This document shows positions 1 to 11,913 of a stretch of 64,000 bases of DNA, piece by piece. Numbering within the stretch: the stretch's first letter is position 1; every line of letters starts with the position of its first letter. The translations under genes were made by a program, and so were the position numbers. The notes under the pieces were generated by a model. That model had not been told where the DNA came from. It saw only the letters and a list, made by a program, of their open reading frames with translations, and searched no databases. Source of the DNA: Arthonia radiata (taxonomy: Eukaryota > Ascomycota > Arthoniomycetes > Arthoniales > Arthoniaceae); assembly GCA_002989075.1 (NCBI GenBank), contig PSQN01000015.1, forward strand, positions 62,001 to 126,000. The letters are read 5' to 3'.

Positions 1-1619
1 CAGGAGGGGGAACGTATTGCTTTGCGCCTCACCCAGCTCGCGCGAGTAATGCAGGTTCACACCAGTCAAGACGCGCGCACAGGCATGGACTGGGCAGCTA
101 GCATCCAAGCGCAAAGCGGCAGGCGGGGAGGAGCAGAGTTTCGGAGGTAGTGCGTGCGCGAAGACACATAAAGAGGGATGAGATACGCGCCGTGGCGGGG
201 TGTACGAAAGTATCTGAGGAAGTCGCGACAGTAGTAGTAAGCGGGGGGTGCAGATTGACGAGCTGAAAGCGCGACAGTCCTTGAGAATGGTGTGCTGACA
301 TGCAGATTCACGACCTTACTGTGGCTTGGCGCAGATCGATACCAGATACAAGGTGCGTTTAGGAACTGTTTGGGAGGCGACGCGAAGAGAGCAAAGGCAA
401 ATGGTGCTTGATATCTCTGAGAGTTGGCACAGGAGAGAACGAGTGCATGCTACTTTGTTGATGCGCAGTAGTAATAATGTCGATCACTGTCAAAAGACGC
501 GGCGGCTGAAGCGCAGACGCGGCACTAGTAGATGCTACTGAATGAAGGCGGTGGAGCGTGTAAGATGGACGACGACAACTCGGGAGTCTCATTGGATTGA
601 CTGACAAACTAGTCGCCTGACAGCTTTGTCCATCGTTCAAGCACAGGGCGAGGCTCGACTCCATTCGACGCGTGCGCGTTGCGTGCAAGTCGAGCCTAGA
701 GGTGGGGTGGAGAGAGAGGCGAGCGTTAAAGGTGGACAGGAGCAACAATGCTCCCTCAGACCAAGCAGCCTTGCCCGCTGGACATTGGCGCAACCAAGCT
801 TTTGCTCGATGCTGACAGCAGGGCCGAGACCAATCTCACCTCGTAGGGTCACAAGGCTCAAGTCAGCGAAAGAGAACGGATCCGGTCAGCCTTTCTGGGA
901 GCATCCTTGCCAGAGCGTTTACGCCTCGTGAAGGCAAATGGTGCTGACCGCTTTCCATTCGATTTGGCAGACGAGAGTGTGGGCGAGGCTGTCGCTGCAT
1001 TATTCGTGCTGGCGTCTATTCGCATCCTGATTCCTGCGGGGCTCTTCTGCAGCCTGCACGCGCAATGCGATTCAGTCACGCGTTTAAAAGGTATTTTGTA
1101 CTCCAGGTGAGGTTGCCGACTTATCTGAAGCTGACTCTGAGGCGGCATCACAACTTATCCTGAGGCGTACTCTTTATCTCTGAGGTTCCTCTTGCAATAA
1201 CAATGTCGCCGACATCTTGCCCAAGAATGCTCTCCGTGCAGCTGAGATGCTCGTGTCTGCCGAACCCTACAATGTTCAATTGCGCGAGGTAGAAAGCCAT
1301 GTATGAATCTCGTGAATCCGAAAGATATTCGAAGCTCATCCTACCTAAAATGCTATTTCCGAGGGTGCCCGACTTTCAAGGCACGCTCGACCGCGTGCCA
1401 TCAAAATCTGCTTGAGTCTAGGCTTTCTTGATCGTCACTTCGTTCGCGAACCACAGGCAGAGCGTTGCATACATGTTGTTGTAGGTTTCGTTTACGCGAA
1501 AGAGGTGACCAGCCAAGACCGCAACAACCTCATATCACGTTGTCGTTGTTCGTGTTCGCATGGGAGGTGCCAACGATCGATCTCGCTTCGTTCCCGATCC
1601 AATCTCGCCTATTCAACAG
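1..1619. other. Intergenic, no supported gene
   Basis: Only short, compositionally unremarkable open frames occur on both strands, none with a recognisable domain, splice-consistent extension or signal peptide. The last few hundred bases presumably contain the YVH1 promoter. I see no tRNA, repeat or transposon signature. Confidence 0.6.
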
Positions 1620-2767
1620 ATGGGTTGGCTGGATAAGGTGCCTGACGCGGGCAATCTACACATCGGCGGGTGGGTAAGAATGCCACTCGCAACTACCGGC
1701 AGCAGCTCAATGAGGACGTAGCTCACCACCTATCTAGATTGTATGCTTTGCGCCGTAGAGATGCGGTGAAGCAGGCAGGCATCACTCATGTGGTGTCTGT
1801 GATGCGATGGCACATCGAGGACGACTTGGTCACGCCATACAAGCATCTTCAAATCGATGTGGACGATGTGGACGATGAAAATCTGCTGGAGACCTTTCCA
1901 TCCACGAATCGCTTCATTGAAGATGCTCTTCAGGCGGGAGGTAGCGTGCTCGTCCATTGGTAAGACTGATGAATCCCGTTGCGACTACTGAAGCAGAGGT
2001 CCTCAGAGCGTTGTAGACCAGACGTCAAGCGTGAGTCACACTGGCTAACACCAAGCAGTGCGATGGGCAAGTCACGGTCGGCGACCGTGGTTGTAGCTTT
2101 TTTGATGCACAAATATCATTTGACCCCGTTGGACGCATTGAGTCGTTTGCGAGAAGCGCGTGGAGTGTGCGAACCCAACTCCGGCTTCATGCATCAGTTG
2201 GACGCTTACCACAAGATGGGATCGCCGGATGAGGTTGAGGGAAACCCAGTTTACCACCGCTGGCTCTATGATCAAGAATTGCAAGCCAGTAGGGCAGTGA
2301 AGCAAGCGCCTGACGCGGAAAAGATTCACTTCGCAGATGAGCATCAAAATGAAAATGCGGGTGAAGGGCTCAGTCTTCGCTGCAAGAAGTGTAGACAGCC
2401 GCTCGCAACGTCACAATTCATGGTGGAGCACAAGCCTACAGAAAAGCCGGATGATCCAAGGTCGACGCCGGTGCCACCGTCAGCCTGTTCACACTACTTC
2501 ATTGAAGCTCTGCGCTGGATGAAGCCAGAGCTTGATCAAGGTAAGATCGAAGGCCGACTTGAATGTCCCAAATGCAAGACAAACGTCGGCAAGTATGCTT
2601 GGCAGGGCATGCAATGCAGTTGTGGCGACTGGATCGTGCCCGGCCTCAGTCTGGCAAAAGGTCGTGTCGACGAGGCACAGCTGAAGTCTGTGGCCAATCC
2701 AGCTGCGTTAGGCATACGAATGCCTCCCGGCGTACCGAAAGCTTCATCAGAACGTGGCAATCTTTGA
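1620..2767 (+). CDS. YVH1: YVH1/DUSP12-type dual-specificity phosphatase with C-terminal zinc domain
   Basis: The model has three exons, 1620-1669, 1738-1959 and 2059-2767, giving 326 aa. Joining exon 1 to exon 2 restores the family motif IGGLYALRR. Joining exon 2 to exon 3 restores the active site HCAMGKSRS (HCX5R, Cys about 91, Arg about 97). The catalytic domain covers roughly residues 8-160. The C-terminal half has the Yvh1 zinc-binding cysteines (CKKC, CPKC, CSC). In yeast, Yvh1 acts late in 60S ribosome maturation, releasing Mrt4 so that the stalk can assemble; the zinc domain is the essential part and phosphatase activity is dispensable. Here both parts look intact. The ATG at 1620 was chosen because it opens the conserved N-terminus. 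The first donor is GTGGGT, slightly unusual. Confidence 0.93.
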
Positions 2768-3573
2768 AGGATATTGATGCAGTCTCCCACGAACAAAAGC
2801 TGCTCTTGAGCACAACTCAGAACGCCGGGGATTCCCGCAGAGTTGCATGAATGCACCTCAGTGTAAAGGTCACTAAGAACCTCTTGAGAGCTCTTGCTGT
2901 TCAGCAGGATCTAGCTGCCTGGTTCCTGGCTTATACTGCGCTTGGAAAGCTATAGAATGCGTGCGCACATTCCACAACAAGGAAATTGTGCGTTGAAACT
3001 AGCACAACACCCACCTCCAGCCTCGACGCGTGAGGGTCGAGAAGGTTCTATATATCAGAACAGTCGTGCGTGAGATACTTCACGCTCTTTCTGATGCGCG
3101 AAAAGAGCGCTCTCAATGGCTCTCGCGGGACTTGGTCGGCACTGCGTGGCAAATGATGTTGGAAGAAAACCTCGAGCTAATCAGGACGGCTATGTATCGA
3201 CCATTGGGTTGGCAGTCGTGTCGTTCTCATCAATATTCTCCTGAGACGTATCTTGGAGGGTGATGTGCACGCTCAGTGGTCACAAAACGTCGACATGATC
3301 ATCCACGGAAGCTGGAGCGATGTTCGCATTACACTGCGTAGCACGCGTCGGTCAGAGTTGAGCTGCTTGATTTTGCCTCTCGCCGGTCAGGGAATATATG
3401 ATATTCGAAGCAAGTTCTAATCGAAATGTTTGAAGAGGACACTGTGTGCACGACGAATAATGACAAATATACATTAACGGCCTTCCAAGCAGCCACTACG
3501 CTGTCGCTTTATGCTATGCGATCGTACAGTCGTTCATTACACACTCTTCCTGATGCGTCGTGCCCAACACCCT
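2768..3573. other. Convergent intergenic region
   Basis: This lies between the 3' ends of the YVH1-like gene (+) and the DnaJ gene (-), so it should hold both terminators. One 77-codon frame at 3030-3263 has no domain or family resemblance. No other structure was seen. Confidence 0.55.
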
Positions 3574-4728
3574 TCATATCCACCCTCGTGCTCTCCTCGT
3601 GAGCCCCGCAAACCGCTCACACCCCGGCTTCTCCATCCGCCGTGCCTGTTCTTCCATCTCCCGGTCAATGCTGAACCACCCCTGACTTTCCTGGAACATC
3701 CGTTGCTGCTCCTGCCTCTCGCCCGCGCACTGCACCTCCAAAGTGTAGATGAGCTTGCTCTCCGCCGTCTCGTCCAAGTTCTTCCACTGCTTCGCACTAT
3801 AGTCTTCTACATCCCGCGGGTTGTAGAAATACTCCACGCCTAACCGCTTCGACACCCGACTGTTGCTCAATCCCTTCCCCGGGACCGGCACGTCCAGCGA
3901 ATACGGCGGCGGCCGGAAGTTACTCGTCCCCCAACTTGACCCTTCACTGCCTCCCAGTAGCGAACTCAGTATCGGCAGGATAACAAAGATGAAGATAATC
4001 GGCAGCAGATTCAACAGTGCAGCGCCCGGCGTCGGCTGCTCACCCTGCGTTCCACCCGTCCCCGGCGGTCTTCTCCTCGGCCTGTTCCCACCAAATTGAT
4101 GTACTCTCACACCGCCCGGTCCTTGAAACATGAACGTGCTCCCTCCAAACGGACTGCCCCCGAACATCGGCCCGCCGAATCCGCCGCCGCCAAAGAACTG
4201 CCTAAACAGCTCTTCTGGGGAGATTTCCTCTTCGAACATGGGACCGCCGCCGCCGCCGCCGCCGCCGCCGAAACCGAACGGTGTGCCTCCGCTGGTACTC
4301 CTGCTTGTGAAGCCGCTGAAAGGACTCGCGCTTGCGCCGCCTCCACCACCACCGCCACCGAAGCGGCTATCAGGATCCCCGCCGAATTGATCAAATCGCT
4401 TTTTCTTATCCGGATCACTTAGGACCTGAAACGCTCTTGACACCAACTTGAACGCTTCGTCCGCGCCTGTATAACCATTCTTGTCAGGATGTGTGAGTAA
4501 GCTCAGCTTTCGATAAGCCTTCTTGATGCCAGCGTCTGTTACTGATGTCTTCTCGCTTTCAAGGTCGAGGATGTCGTAGTAAGCGGTGGGGGCGCACTTG
4601 CGAATGCGCAGGACGGCGGTCTTCTGCTCGGGGGTGAAGGCGCGAGAGGAGGAGCCGTCGTTGTGGGAGCGGTTGTGAGGGGTGGAAGGGTTGCCGTTTG
4701 GCTGGGCGCCAGACGCTTTCGCGGACAT
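3574..4728 (-). CDS. HLJ1: ER-membrane J-domain co-chaperone, HLJ1/DNAJB12 type
   Basis: A single exon encodes 384 aa. The open frame runs further 5' to 4821, but the codon there is GTG; the first ATG (4728, MSAKASG) fits fungal HLJ1 proteins. A J domain lies at about residues 48-115 with the HPD motif at 80-82 inside LLTHPDKNG. It is followed by a Gly/Phe-rich region with uninterrupted glycine runs, then one hydrophobic segment (LLNLLPIIFIFVILPILSS) and a C-terminal domain like that of DNAJB12/14 (DUF1977). Family role: a tail-anchored Hsp40 with the J domain facing the cytosol, which stimulates Hsp70 (Ssa1) in ER-associated degradation of membrane proteins. The glycine tract is encoded by GGC-type repeats (about 4245-4270 and 4338-4362) likely to vary in length between strains. 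Confidence 0.92.
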   Translation of the reverse strand: MSAKASGAQPNGNPSTPHNRSHNDGSSSRAFTPEQKTAVLRIRKCAPTAYYDILDLESEKTSVTDAGIKKAYRKLSLLTHPDKNGYTGADEAFKLVSRAFQVLSDPDKKKRFDQFGGDPDSRFGGGGGGGGASASPFSGFTSRSTSGGTPFGFGGGGGGGGGPMFEEEISPEELFRQFFGGGGFGGPMFGGSPFGGSTFMFQGPGGVRVHQFGGNRPRRRPPGTGGTQGEQPTPGAALLNLLPIIFIFVILPILSSLLGGSEGSSWGTSNFRPPPYSLDVPVPGKGLSNSRVSKRLGVEYFYNPRDVEDYSAKQWKNLDETAESKLIYTLEVQCAGERQEQQRMFQESQGWFSIDREMEEQARRMEKPGCERFAGLTRRARGWI

Positions 4729-5471
4729 GATGCGCGGCGGGTGAAACGCTGGCTGGAGGTCGTGAGAAATATGTCGAGATGACGGACGCTGCGGATGTTG
4801 GGGATAGTAGGCGGGAGGCACTCGTTCGTGCGCACTAGTTCACTTTAGATTTTCATCGCGGCGAGTGATGTGTGATGGGATCTGGACGTCCGAGAAGATT
4901 CAGAGATTGATTGCTTTCACGCGCTGGATGGGGATGACGGCCGGGGGAATAAATGTGGTCCACATCATGCAGGTGCAGGTGAGGGAAACTTGTCGGCCTT
5001 GGTCTTGGCATTCATTCTCGTCTAGATTTGGCCGTCTCAGCAAGACGCAACTCGTTCGTCAGCTTGTACATCCTACTACTAAAAACTCTTGCACACCGAA
5101 ACCCTACGTAGCCATTCGATACTTAGCGGAAGATTCAGCGATCATCGTGAAGCATTCAGCTCGTTCGACAAATAGTTTCGGGCGGCAGATGCAAGAAGTT
5201 GGGCAAGATAGCGACGACTTCACTACGTGTTCACGTGTAGAGATGACCATCACCGGCCTTTTATTACTACTTGCTGGACGTACAGCATCATGGAACACCA
5301 TGTCTGACAACTCCCATCTGGCTTTCCACACCATGCGCTGGCAGTACTGAAACCAAGATACCTCCCACTTTGATAATAGACCAAGCCTAACCTCAGGCCC
5401 CGACGCCCGCGCTTAACGCTGGAGGGACGTACATCAGTTTTCTGACACCTCAGTTTGGACGAGTAGTTGAA
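4729..5471. other. Promoter of the DnaJ gene and 3' flank of the phosphatase gene
   Basis: Two minus-strand genes flank this stretch. A 161-codon plus-strand frame (4865-5350) crosses it but has no domain, no usable splice extension and an arginine/serine-rich random-looking composition, so I do not call it a gene. Confidence 0.5.
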
Positions 5472-6323
5472 TCAGCCTCGGAGACGTGTGCTGGTAATTG
5501 GCGTCAAGGACACCGGCGAGTCGACGAACGGTTCTGGTGGCAGCATTGGTGATCTGACCTGGGCTGTCAACTTCTGACGCAGGTCCGTCGCGTCTATGCC
5601 AGCGATATAGTCGATATCCAGCTGACGCCATTTCGCGCCTGCATACTTGCGATACTCGGCGAGGATATCGTCCAAGTCCCATCCAAGTATCTTGCGGAAG
5701 CAAGCCATGACACAGCCCGTGCGATGCTTGCCCTTGTTGCAGTGAACCAGCATGGGGTGATTTGCTGGGTTCAGGATTTCCTTCAGCGAGGACAGCATGT
5801 AGGCCTCCTCAATCTTGTCTCCCTTCTTCTTGTGCGCTTTGATGCTGCAATGGAAGTGCTGAATGTGACCACGAGCTGCAAATTGCTGGTGGTCATCCGA
5901 GTAACCTTCGTCAACCAGCGTGAGTATTGTCTTGAGGCGTAGGCAGCGTAAGAAGGTGAAATTCTCGACCTGGGGGAAACTGCAGCGGTAGAGGCCCGGA
6001 ATAACTTGAGCGAAGTTCTTGGGGACTATAAAAGCGCGAATTGGTTGTCCGAGGGAGAGATCCTCTGAGCCGAGATCGCTGGGAAGTGGGATTCCTGCAG
6101 CGTAGGCTGTGAGTTGCTCCTCGGTCATCATGCTCTCGATGAAGCTATTACGTCGAGACTCGATCGGTGTTGACTCGACAGAGGAGTCGTCATCGTCAGA
6201 GAGCTCTTCGACGAAGGCTTGTGCTCGGCGGACGGGAGCTTGTATGGCTGCAGCAGGACCTTCAAATGCTGCCATTGGGGTGGATTCGAGTTGCCTACGC
6301 AGAGACTGCTCGTAGTTTCTCAT
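5472..6323 (-). CDS. SIW14: Atypical dual-specificity phosphatase, SIW14/OCA (PFA-DSP) family
   Basis: A single exon encodes 283 aa from an ATG at 6323. An acidic, serine-rich N-terminal region of about 95 residues precedes the catalytic domain (about 98-250). That domain opens with PKNFAQVIPGLYRCSFP and carries the signature HCNKGKHRTGC, a CX5R loop with Cys195 and Arg201. The lysine-rich P-loop (CNKGKHR) is diagnostic of plant and fungal PFA-DSPs. Yeast Siw14 is an inositol pyrophosphate phosphatase cleaving the 5-beta phosphate of 5-InsP7, and the same substrate is likely here. I cannot separate SIW14 from its OCA1/OCA2/OCA4 paralogues by sequence alone, although the intact Cys and Arg argue for an active member. 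Confidence 0.85.
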   Translation of the reverse strand: MRNYEQSLRRQLESTPMAAFEGPAAAIQAPVRRAQAFVEELSDDDDSSVESTPIESRRNSFIESMMTEEQLTAYAAGIPLPSDLGSEDLSLGQPIRAFIVPKNFAQVIPGLYRCSFPQVENFTFLRCLRLKTILTLVDEGYSDDHQQFAARGHIQHFHCSIKAHKKKGDKIEEAYMLSSLKEILNPANHPMLVHCNKGKHRTGCVMACFRKILGWDLDDILAEYRKYAGAKWRQLDIDYIAGIDATDLRQKLTAQVRSPMLPPEPFVDSPVSLTPITSTRLRG

Positions 6324-7417
6324 ATTGTCACTTCGCTGCGGAGCGCCGGTGTGGATCTTAGAAGCTGCTCTGCGCGTTGGTCTCAGGATTTCGAGCCGGT
6401 TATTCAGACTGACGAGAGGCGGGAGACTGAAGAAGAGAGGGTAGGGTGCGCGGCTGTTTTGTAACGGAGATCTGTCAGAGCGTCTAGCTTCTGAGCGTTG
6501 ACGGGCTCGTGTTTGAGCACTCTACTTGTAAGGAAACATCTTGGTCGTCGTCAAGGCTGGCGGCGATACAACAAGTCGGACTCGCAGAATTTGCTCAGGC
6601 CAGGAAGCCGTGAATGGTTCTGGTGATGGGAGTTATTGATGAACGTGTGCTGACTATGGGCGGGCTGCGCGTAAGCGACAGTTGATAGTTTGCGAAGACA
6701 TCATGATTGCTTATGATGCTCTTGTAAGCGTGTATGATATGCGACTGTGAGAAGAGGTCGTAGGAACGGTGAGTGCCAGTAGTGTGCACAGTGGTCAAAG
6801 AGTATCATGCGAAGAAAATGGAAGGAGTGAGGGAGGGCGACAGCGACTTGGCCGTGGGAAGGCGTGTGGGCGCTACGAGGTAGTTGAGGAGGGAGCAATC
6901 CATGGGCGAGGACAAAGCAAAAGAATGAGGTCAGGCAGTGGTCATGAAGAAGGACAGTCGCGGATGGCGCCTTGCTCCAAATACGGGCAAGTGGCACGTG
7001 CTCAGCCCTACAAGGTCACAGATGTTGGACACTCCACGGCCCTCATTTCTCTGCTTGCGCACTCCTTCATTCTAAACCTTCCCCATGCAATATAATCACG
7101 AATAGCGCAGTCAACAAGCGCCTCCTGCGATATCTGTCTGGGTCTTGTCAAGTCTCGTTGTAGCAGAATTTTGCCGCGTCGTTGAACCGTGGCGGCTATT
7201 CTGTTGAGCTCGATCCTAGTACATCAGTCATTGGTCATAACAGATACGCCATGATGAAGCATCAACGCTCAGGGCATTTTTTGGGCATACCCTGCATCGA
7301 TGGTTCTCAAAGAGGAATTCACAGATCGAAATTCTACCCCTCGTCAACCGCTCCGTCCAAATGTCTCCACCTGCCTCGATTTCTCCGTTAATGTCACGTT
7401 CGCGCACGACTCTGCCA
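6324..7417. other. Intergenic, no supported gene
   Basis: This is the 5' flank of the SIW14-like gene and the 3' flank of the rhodopsin-domain gene. Several overlapping frames of under 110 codons occur on both strands, none with a domain, signal peptide or coherent splice structure. Confidence 0.5.
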
Positions 7418-8815
7418 CTAGACTGCTCGCTCAGCTGTGGCGTACGTTCCAGACAGCCTAGCCCCATACGTATCTGACAGTCTGGGACTCAGTGGGCTCA
7501 TTAGCTGAGGCTGACCGCTCGTCGACTCTTCATCCACCTGTCGGATCCAGGTCCGAGATCCCGACGAAAGCGACCGCACTTTGTCGCGTGTTATCCGAAG
7601 AAGCGGACCAAGGCTAGGCAGGTTCGCACAAATCACCGACAGTCCAAGCTCAGCGCTCGTCCATGCAGTGAATGTCACGTATATCCCTGCGGTAAAGACA
7701 ATGCATCAGCATTGACATCTAATGATTGACAAAAAAGTGCAGCATACAGGTGACGTCCATCCCCTCATCGTCGAGAGTCCAAGCCGCGTACGCTCGGTAC
7801 GCCGAAGCGATTGTGACGCTGTTTGATTTTAGTCGTGCTTCGTAGCATCATTGTAGACATGGTCTCGACTTACACGCTCCCAATGGCGAATATGGCACTC
7901 AGTCCAATCTTCTGTGTTGGAGACACTTGAAGTTTGAGCACCTTGGCTATGGGAAAAATGACTGTGCCTGCATCCGTCACCATGTTGGGGATGGCGGTGG
8001 CAAAATAGGTGACATGTAGTGGTCTGCAGTGCCCGAAGTGCGGAGTCCAAAAAGCATTAATCGGTTGACATGCGAGGGTAAGGAGTAGAATCTGATCAAA
8101 GCGTTAGCTTTCCTCCAGCGCGTGCCCGTCGAGGCAGCAAGGATGACGTACGCTACTCAGTAGCCACAGTAGCACCATGGACAGCAAGATCCAGAAGATC
8201 ACCCGATACACTCTTGAGAAAGTCTGATTGAAGATTCGCCAATACAACATCAGGACCGATACCTTTGTTACGCTGATAGCAAAGGCATAGCTCCACTCTA
8301 GAGCCCAGGTGGTCCTAAGGAATTCCGGCGCGCCCGCGATGCCTATTTCGGTGACATGACGACCTAGACCAACGTGCGTGACTGCAACGATGAGCTCACG
8401 GCAGACTGAGCAAAGACGCTAAACACTTACGGTGGAACAATATGAAGGTGAACGCAGTCAATAGTCCCTTTCGAGCAGTCAGCCTGGACGTGGTGCCAAC
8501 AGAGTCGACGTCTCAACTTACGAGAGATACAACACTGACGGCATCATCCCACTATGTACTAGTATTAGCAGACTTACTCCTGCATAGTTCCAGTATTGCA
8601 AACCCACCCATAGGCCCGCTCTAGTAGCCAGCCTTGAGCAGAGGCGCAGCAGAAGAACAACTACTGCGATGGCCCAAAGTGAAATGGACTCGAGATGAAA
8701 GTCAGCACAATTGTTTCTCGGGACAAACGGTGACGCCGCAATGAACACATACGAGTGCTATCAAGGTGGGACCTTTATCCTCGTGGCGCTGGCTGAGCAC
8801 CATAGTCTCGGACAT
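7418..8815 (-). CDS. Seven-transmembrane fungal rhodopsin-domain protein (PTH11-like, no CFEM)
   Basis: The model has eight exons (8815-8753, 8688-8578, 8551-8522, 8467-8431, 8381-8152, 8091-7874, 7818-7748, 7686-7418), all GT-AG with matching phase, giving 342 aa. The exons join into the hallmark WDD motif after TM2 (NYAG/WDDAVSVVSL), then long hydrophobic helices and the conserved core ATAIPNMVTDAGTVIFPI, close to the family motif in which an N-x2-TD pair sits in the sixth helix. There is no CFEM domain and no obvious signal peptide. The family includes large lineage-expanded sets of plasma-membrane receptor-like proteins in Pezizomycotina; Pth11 of Magnaporthe senses surface cues. Ligand and role are unknown here. 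The soluble tail (about 60 residues after RITRDKVRSL) is serine-rich. Confidence 0.85.
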
Positions 8816-10220
8816 CTTCCAATTCAGGATGTAAGACCGGTAAGGCTCTGATCAGAGACGGCCGCAACGCAGGTCTTATATGCTTAGCATTACAGTGGCT
8901 GTCCCGAATGCATTATTATTCATTTGCCGAAGCAGCTCGCACAGGTCGCTGAAACAGACTAGAGAGACAATAGCAATCTATACAGACACGTGTGCCCCGT
9001 GCACCATATTGTAGTCGATGTATCTTTCTCGATCAAGGCCACGAACCAGTAAGATACGCCTGAAGGTCGCGACATCAAAGCGAGGTATAGATGGGATATC
9101 CAGACGGACCCACTCAATGCAGTCCGCGCTCGGCACAAGCTCTGTGCGACTACCAGCAGGTGATTGATGGCAGCCGCACGGCGCGAACATGATAGGTCAG
9201 ATTCCTCAACTTGACTCATCTATCTGCGCAGAGAGTGGCGATGAGATTCCGGAGCATCTTGAAGTGCTCATGCAGGAGCGGCTCACTGAGAGCTGTGATC
9301 AAGATCGTCACATATACACCCGTAGAGATTCCTCTCTGCCCTAGCGAGACGTTTGTAAGCCTTGACCACGGCATATCTCCATGCGTATCAGAGTTGACGC
9401 TTCCGTCATCGCATGACTCGCGCGTGATTCTACGCCTCTTAAGTGTCGTTGCCGTTATGCATTACGATGTGTGAGCAAGCCCTCATGAGCGAGCCTATCT
9501 AGTCCACATTCTGCTATTCCAGATACGTTGGCGTGACACATATACATGAAAGGGGTGAAGTCAACCAATTGGAGTGACGACTCTGCAGATGGCCATCCAC
9601 GAGCCGGCATCTCAGCCTGAGTTCACCGTCTCGTCTTGTACTGTCCAATGTACTCATTCCTGCCGCTCCTCCCGTCCCGATCTTCACTCAACGTGCGATC
9701 GGACCAATTCTTTGAACGATACCGCCGAAAAGATCTACGTGAAACCGTATGCTCATTGCTCACTCCACCTCATGCACTCGCAAGCGAATTCAATATCGTG
9801 AGCGCAAAGCTCCTTCCTCATAAAGAGCACGTCAACGGGCATTACAAAGCGCTCAGTCTACTTTGCAAGCTCTCCTCGGCCTCATATCGTCCAACAAAAG
9901 GCTCAACGAAGAGTTCTGACTCCTGTCACATAGAAAAAGCTCATGTTCGTGCCGACTAGCAGGTTTTTGCGGTTGCGATTATTCCCAATTTATTCATGGT
10001 CAGGCTCACCACTTCGCGCAGAACTCCTTCCTCATGAGTAACGGCTCGAATCGTGCTGCGAAGCACTCAGCACTTTCATGCACTCGTCACGTCTCACGCA
10101 GCCCAGATAGCGCTCTTCCCTTCCTGGAGGTAGATCGATTGCGCAGAAGACATCCAGTGTATTCATCCGCGTACCCTATGAACGACATCGATCTCGCCTA
10201 CGGCCACGACACACCCCGCC
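8816..10220. other. Gene-poor interval, possible decayed coding remnant
   Basis: No gene can be supported across 1.4 kb. Around 9000-9190 (minus) one frame reads in a protein-like way (DIPSIPRFDVATFRRILLV and following) and ends at a stop near 8978. A second minus frame over the same bases is also open. No splice-consistent start or recognisable domain was found, so this may be a remnant or chance. Confidence 0.35.
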
Positions 10221-11123
10221 TCAGTTGAGAGCGACGCTGTACTTACTCGTAGTGAGCACTGCTCCGCTGCCGGTGAACGGCTCGGTGCCTGCCTGCACGC
10301 TCCTCAACCACTGCTGCGCACTGTACCCCTGGTTCTGCTCCAAGTACTTGATAAAGTCCAATAGATCCGCGTTGAAGTTGGTGACCTGACTCTGCGCGAC
10401 GAACGAAAGCACCTTGGTGTTACCGTTCATGCCGGAAAAGAGGTTCCACTTGGTGCCGGCGAGGGTGGGTGTTGCGACAGGTGAGCCGTTGGAGGAGATG
10501 GGGCCTGCGCCCCCAATGGCTGCCAGCCAGACCATGATCTCGTAGTCTGCTGAGCCGGCGTCCTTCTGAGCGGAGGAGAAGAGATCGTAGGAGACTATTC
10601 GGGTCCGTAAGTACGAGTCTACGCGGCCGACTGGGAGGCTGAGAGATCGCGAAGGGGTTGGCAAGTACTTACCGTCAGCGACGAGGCCGCTGCCGGTCTG
10701 TTGCCAGTCCCAGGTGGTCGGGATGGACTTTAGGGTTGAGATCTGCTTGTTGTCCATGTTGAGACCGACATTAGAGTAAGACTTGACCTGGTAAGGCCTA
10801 TCCAAGAACCTGTCAGCGCATCCACTATATCTCTGCCGGGTCCTACACGACGTCTCGGTATGGCATGAGGAAGGACAATGTACTCACCCGCCAGTCCATG
10901 TCCAGTTCGTGCTCCACGCAATGTTGCTGCCAGAGATGCTATTGAGGGTAGCACATTGGCCGCCCTGGAAGCCATCACGGCCCCAGAGGTTGGTGAAGAG
11001 CGTGTAAGGGCCAGCGACGGTGGTATCGTACTGGCCACAGAAGACTTGAGGTGCACGCTTGGTAAGCGGCGAGGCCAGCGCCGTGGTAAGGAGAAGAGTG
11101 AAAGCTGCGAGCGTGGACTTCAT
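10221..11123 (-). CDS. Secreted GH12 endoglucanase/xyloglucanase
   Basis: The model has three exons, 11123-10888, 10797-10673 and 10594-10221, giving 244 aa. A signal peptide (MKSTLAAFTLLLTTALASP) is followed by a KR site that may be processed. The mature protein has the GH12 landmarks: WSTNWTWTGG joined across intron 1 to PYQVKSYSNVGL, WDWQQTGSGLVAD joined across intron 2 to VSYDLFSS, the nucleophile region YEIMVWLAAIGGAGP (Glu) and the acid/base region GTEPFTGS (Glu). Family function is hydrolysis of beta-1,4-glucan or xyloglucan in plant cell walls by a retaining mechanism, outside the cell. Some GH12 proteins are also recognised by plants as apoplastic elicitors (XEG1 type in Phytophthora). 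There is no cellulose-binding module. Confidence 0.95.
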
Positions 11124-11913
11124 GGTGATGAAATGATGGCTTGGTTCAGGTATTTGCTGGTATGTTATTGATGGCGTGAATAGGTTTTGATTGAACTGAA
11201 TTTGGTCGAATGAACGTATGGGTCAGTGGAGAAGCGGCTTGCGCGTTGAAGAGAACGACTGTTGCTACGGAAAGAAAGAGAAATCTTATGTAGAGAAGAG
11301 GAACGAAGTGAAGTTCATCAGAGAGGTCTCCACATTCAATCTCGACTTCTCTAGCCTCACTTTCCGGGCGAGGACCTATCCACGAAACCCTGGTCCTCTG
11401 AAACCAGCCGCATGTCTCGCATTACTCGGCCCTCAACAGCGGCCGTGCGACGAGTAAACACAAAGGCTAAAGGCTTTAGGTGGTTGTGCAAACGGAAGGT
11501 TTCTGTAAGCTCATTCTGTGTTACATCCTCTTACAGCATGTAAAGGTCACACGGCGTGAAGTGGCGAGAGGGATGCTTGCATGCTGTAGTATATTGCATG
11601 TAATATGAGGGGTCTGATATTGCATTTTGACGTGTTTGAAAGTATCGGCAGGGATATTGAAGCCGAAGAAATACGCCCCTGCATTGAGTCAAGCATCAAG
11701 ATTGTGGGGTGCGCTAGTCTGGTCAAGGAGGTCGGACGATGATCATCCGTTGAAGGAGCCGCATGGATGAGAGTGTTGAATCTTGATGGCCTCGTCCTTG
11801 AGGAAAGCAACTTTGTGTATGTCGGGGTAGCACGTCAATAATATCAGGTATCAGAACCGTCATCTAAGTAGTCATACACATCGGATACAGTCTCCAAGCC
11901 GTCACCTTCTTCC
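11124..11913. other. GH12 promoter and esterase 3' flank
   Basis: Non-coding by my reading; it should carry the GH12 upstream region. Short frames on either strand lack domains. I did not find a repeat or a clear regulatory site. Confidence 0.5.

Noticed and set aside
4729-4821. 31-codon N-terminal extension of the DnaJ protein
   Set aside because: It begins with GTG; the first ATG is at 4728.
4865-5350. 161-codon plus-strand frame
   Set aside because: No domain, no splice extension, arginine/serine-biased composition and position between two well-defined minus-strand genes.
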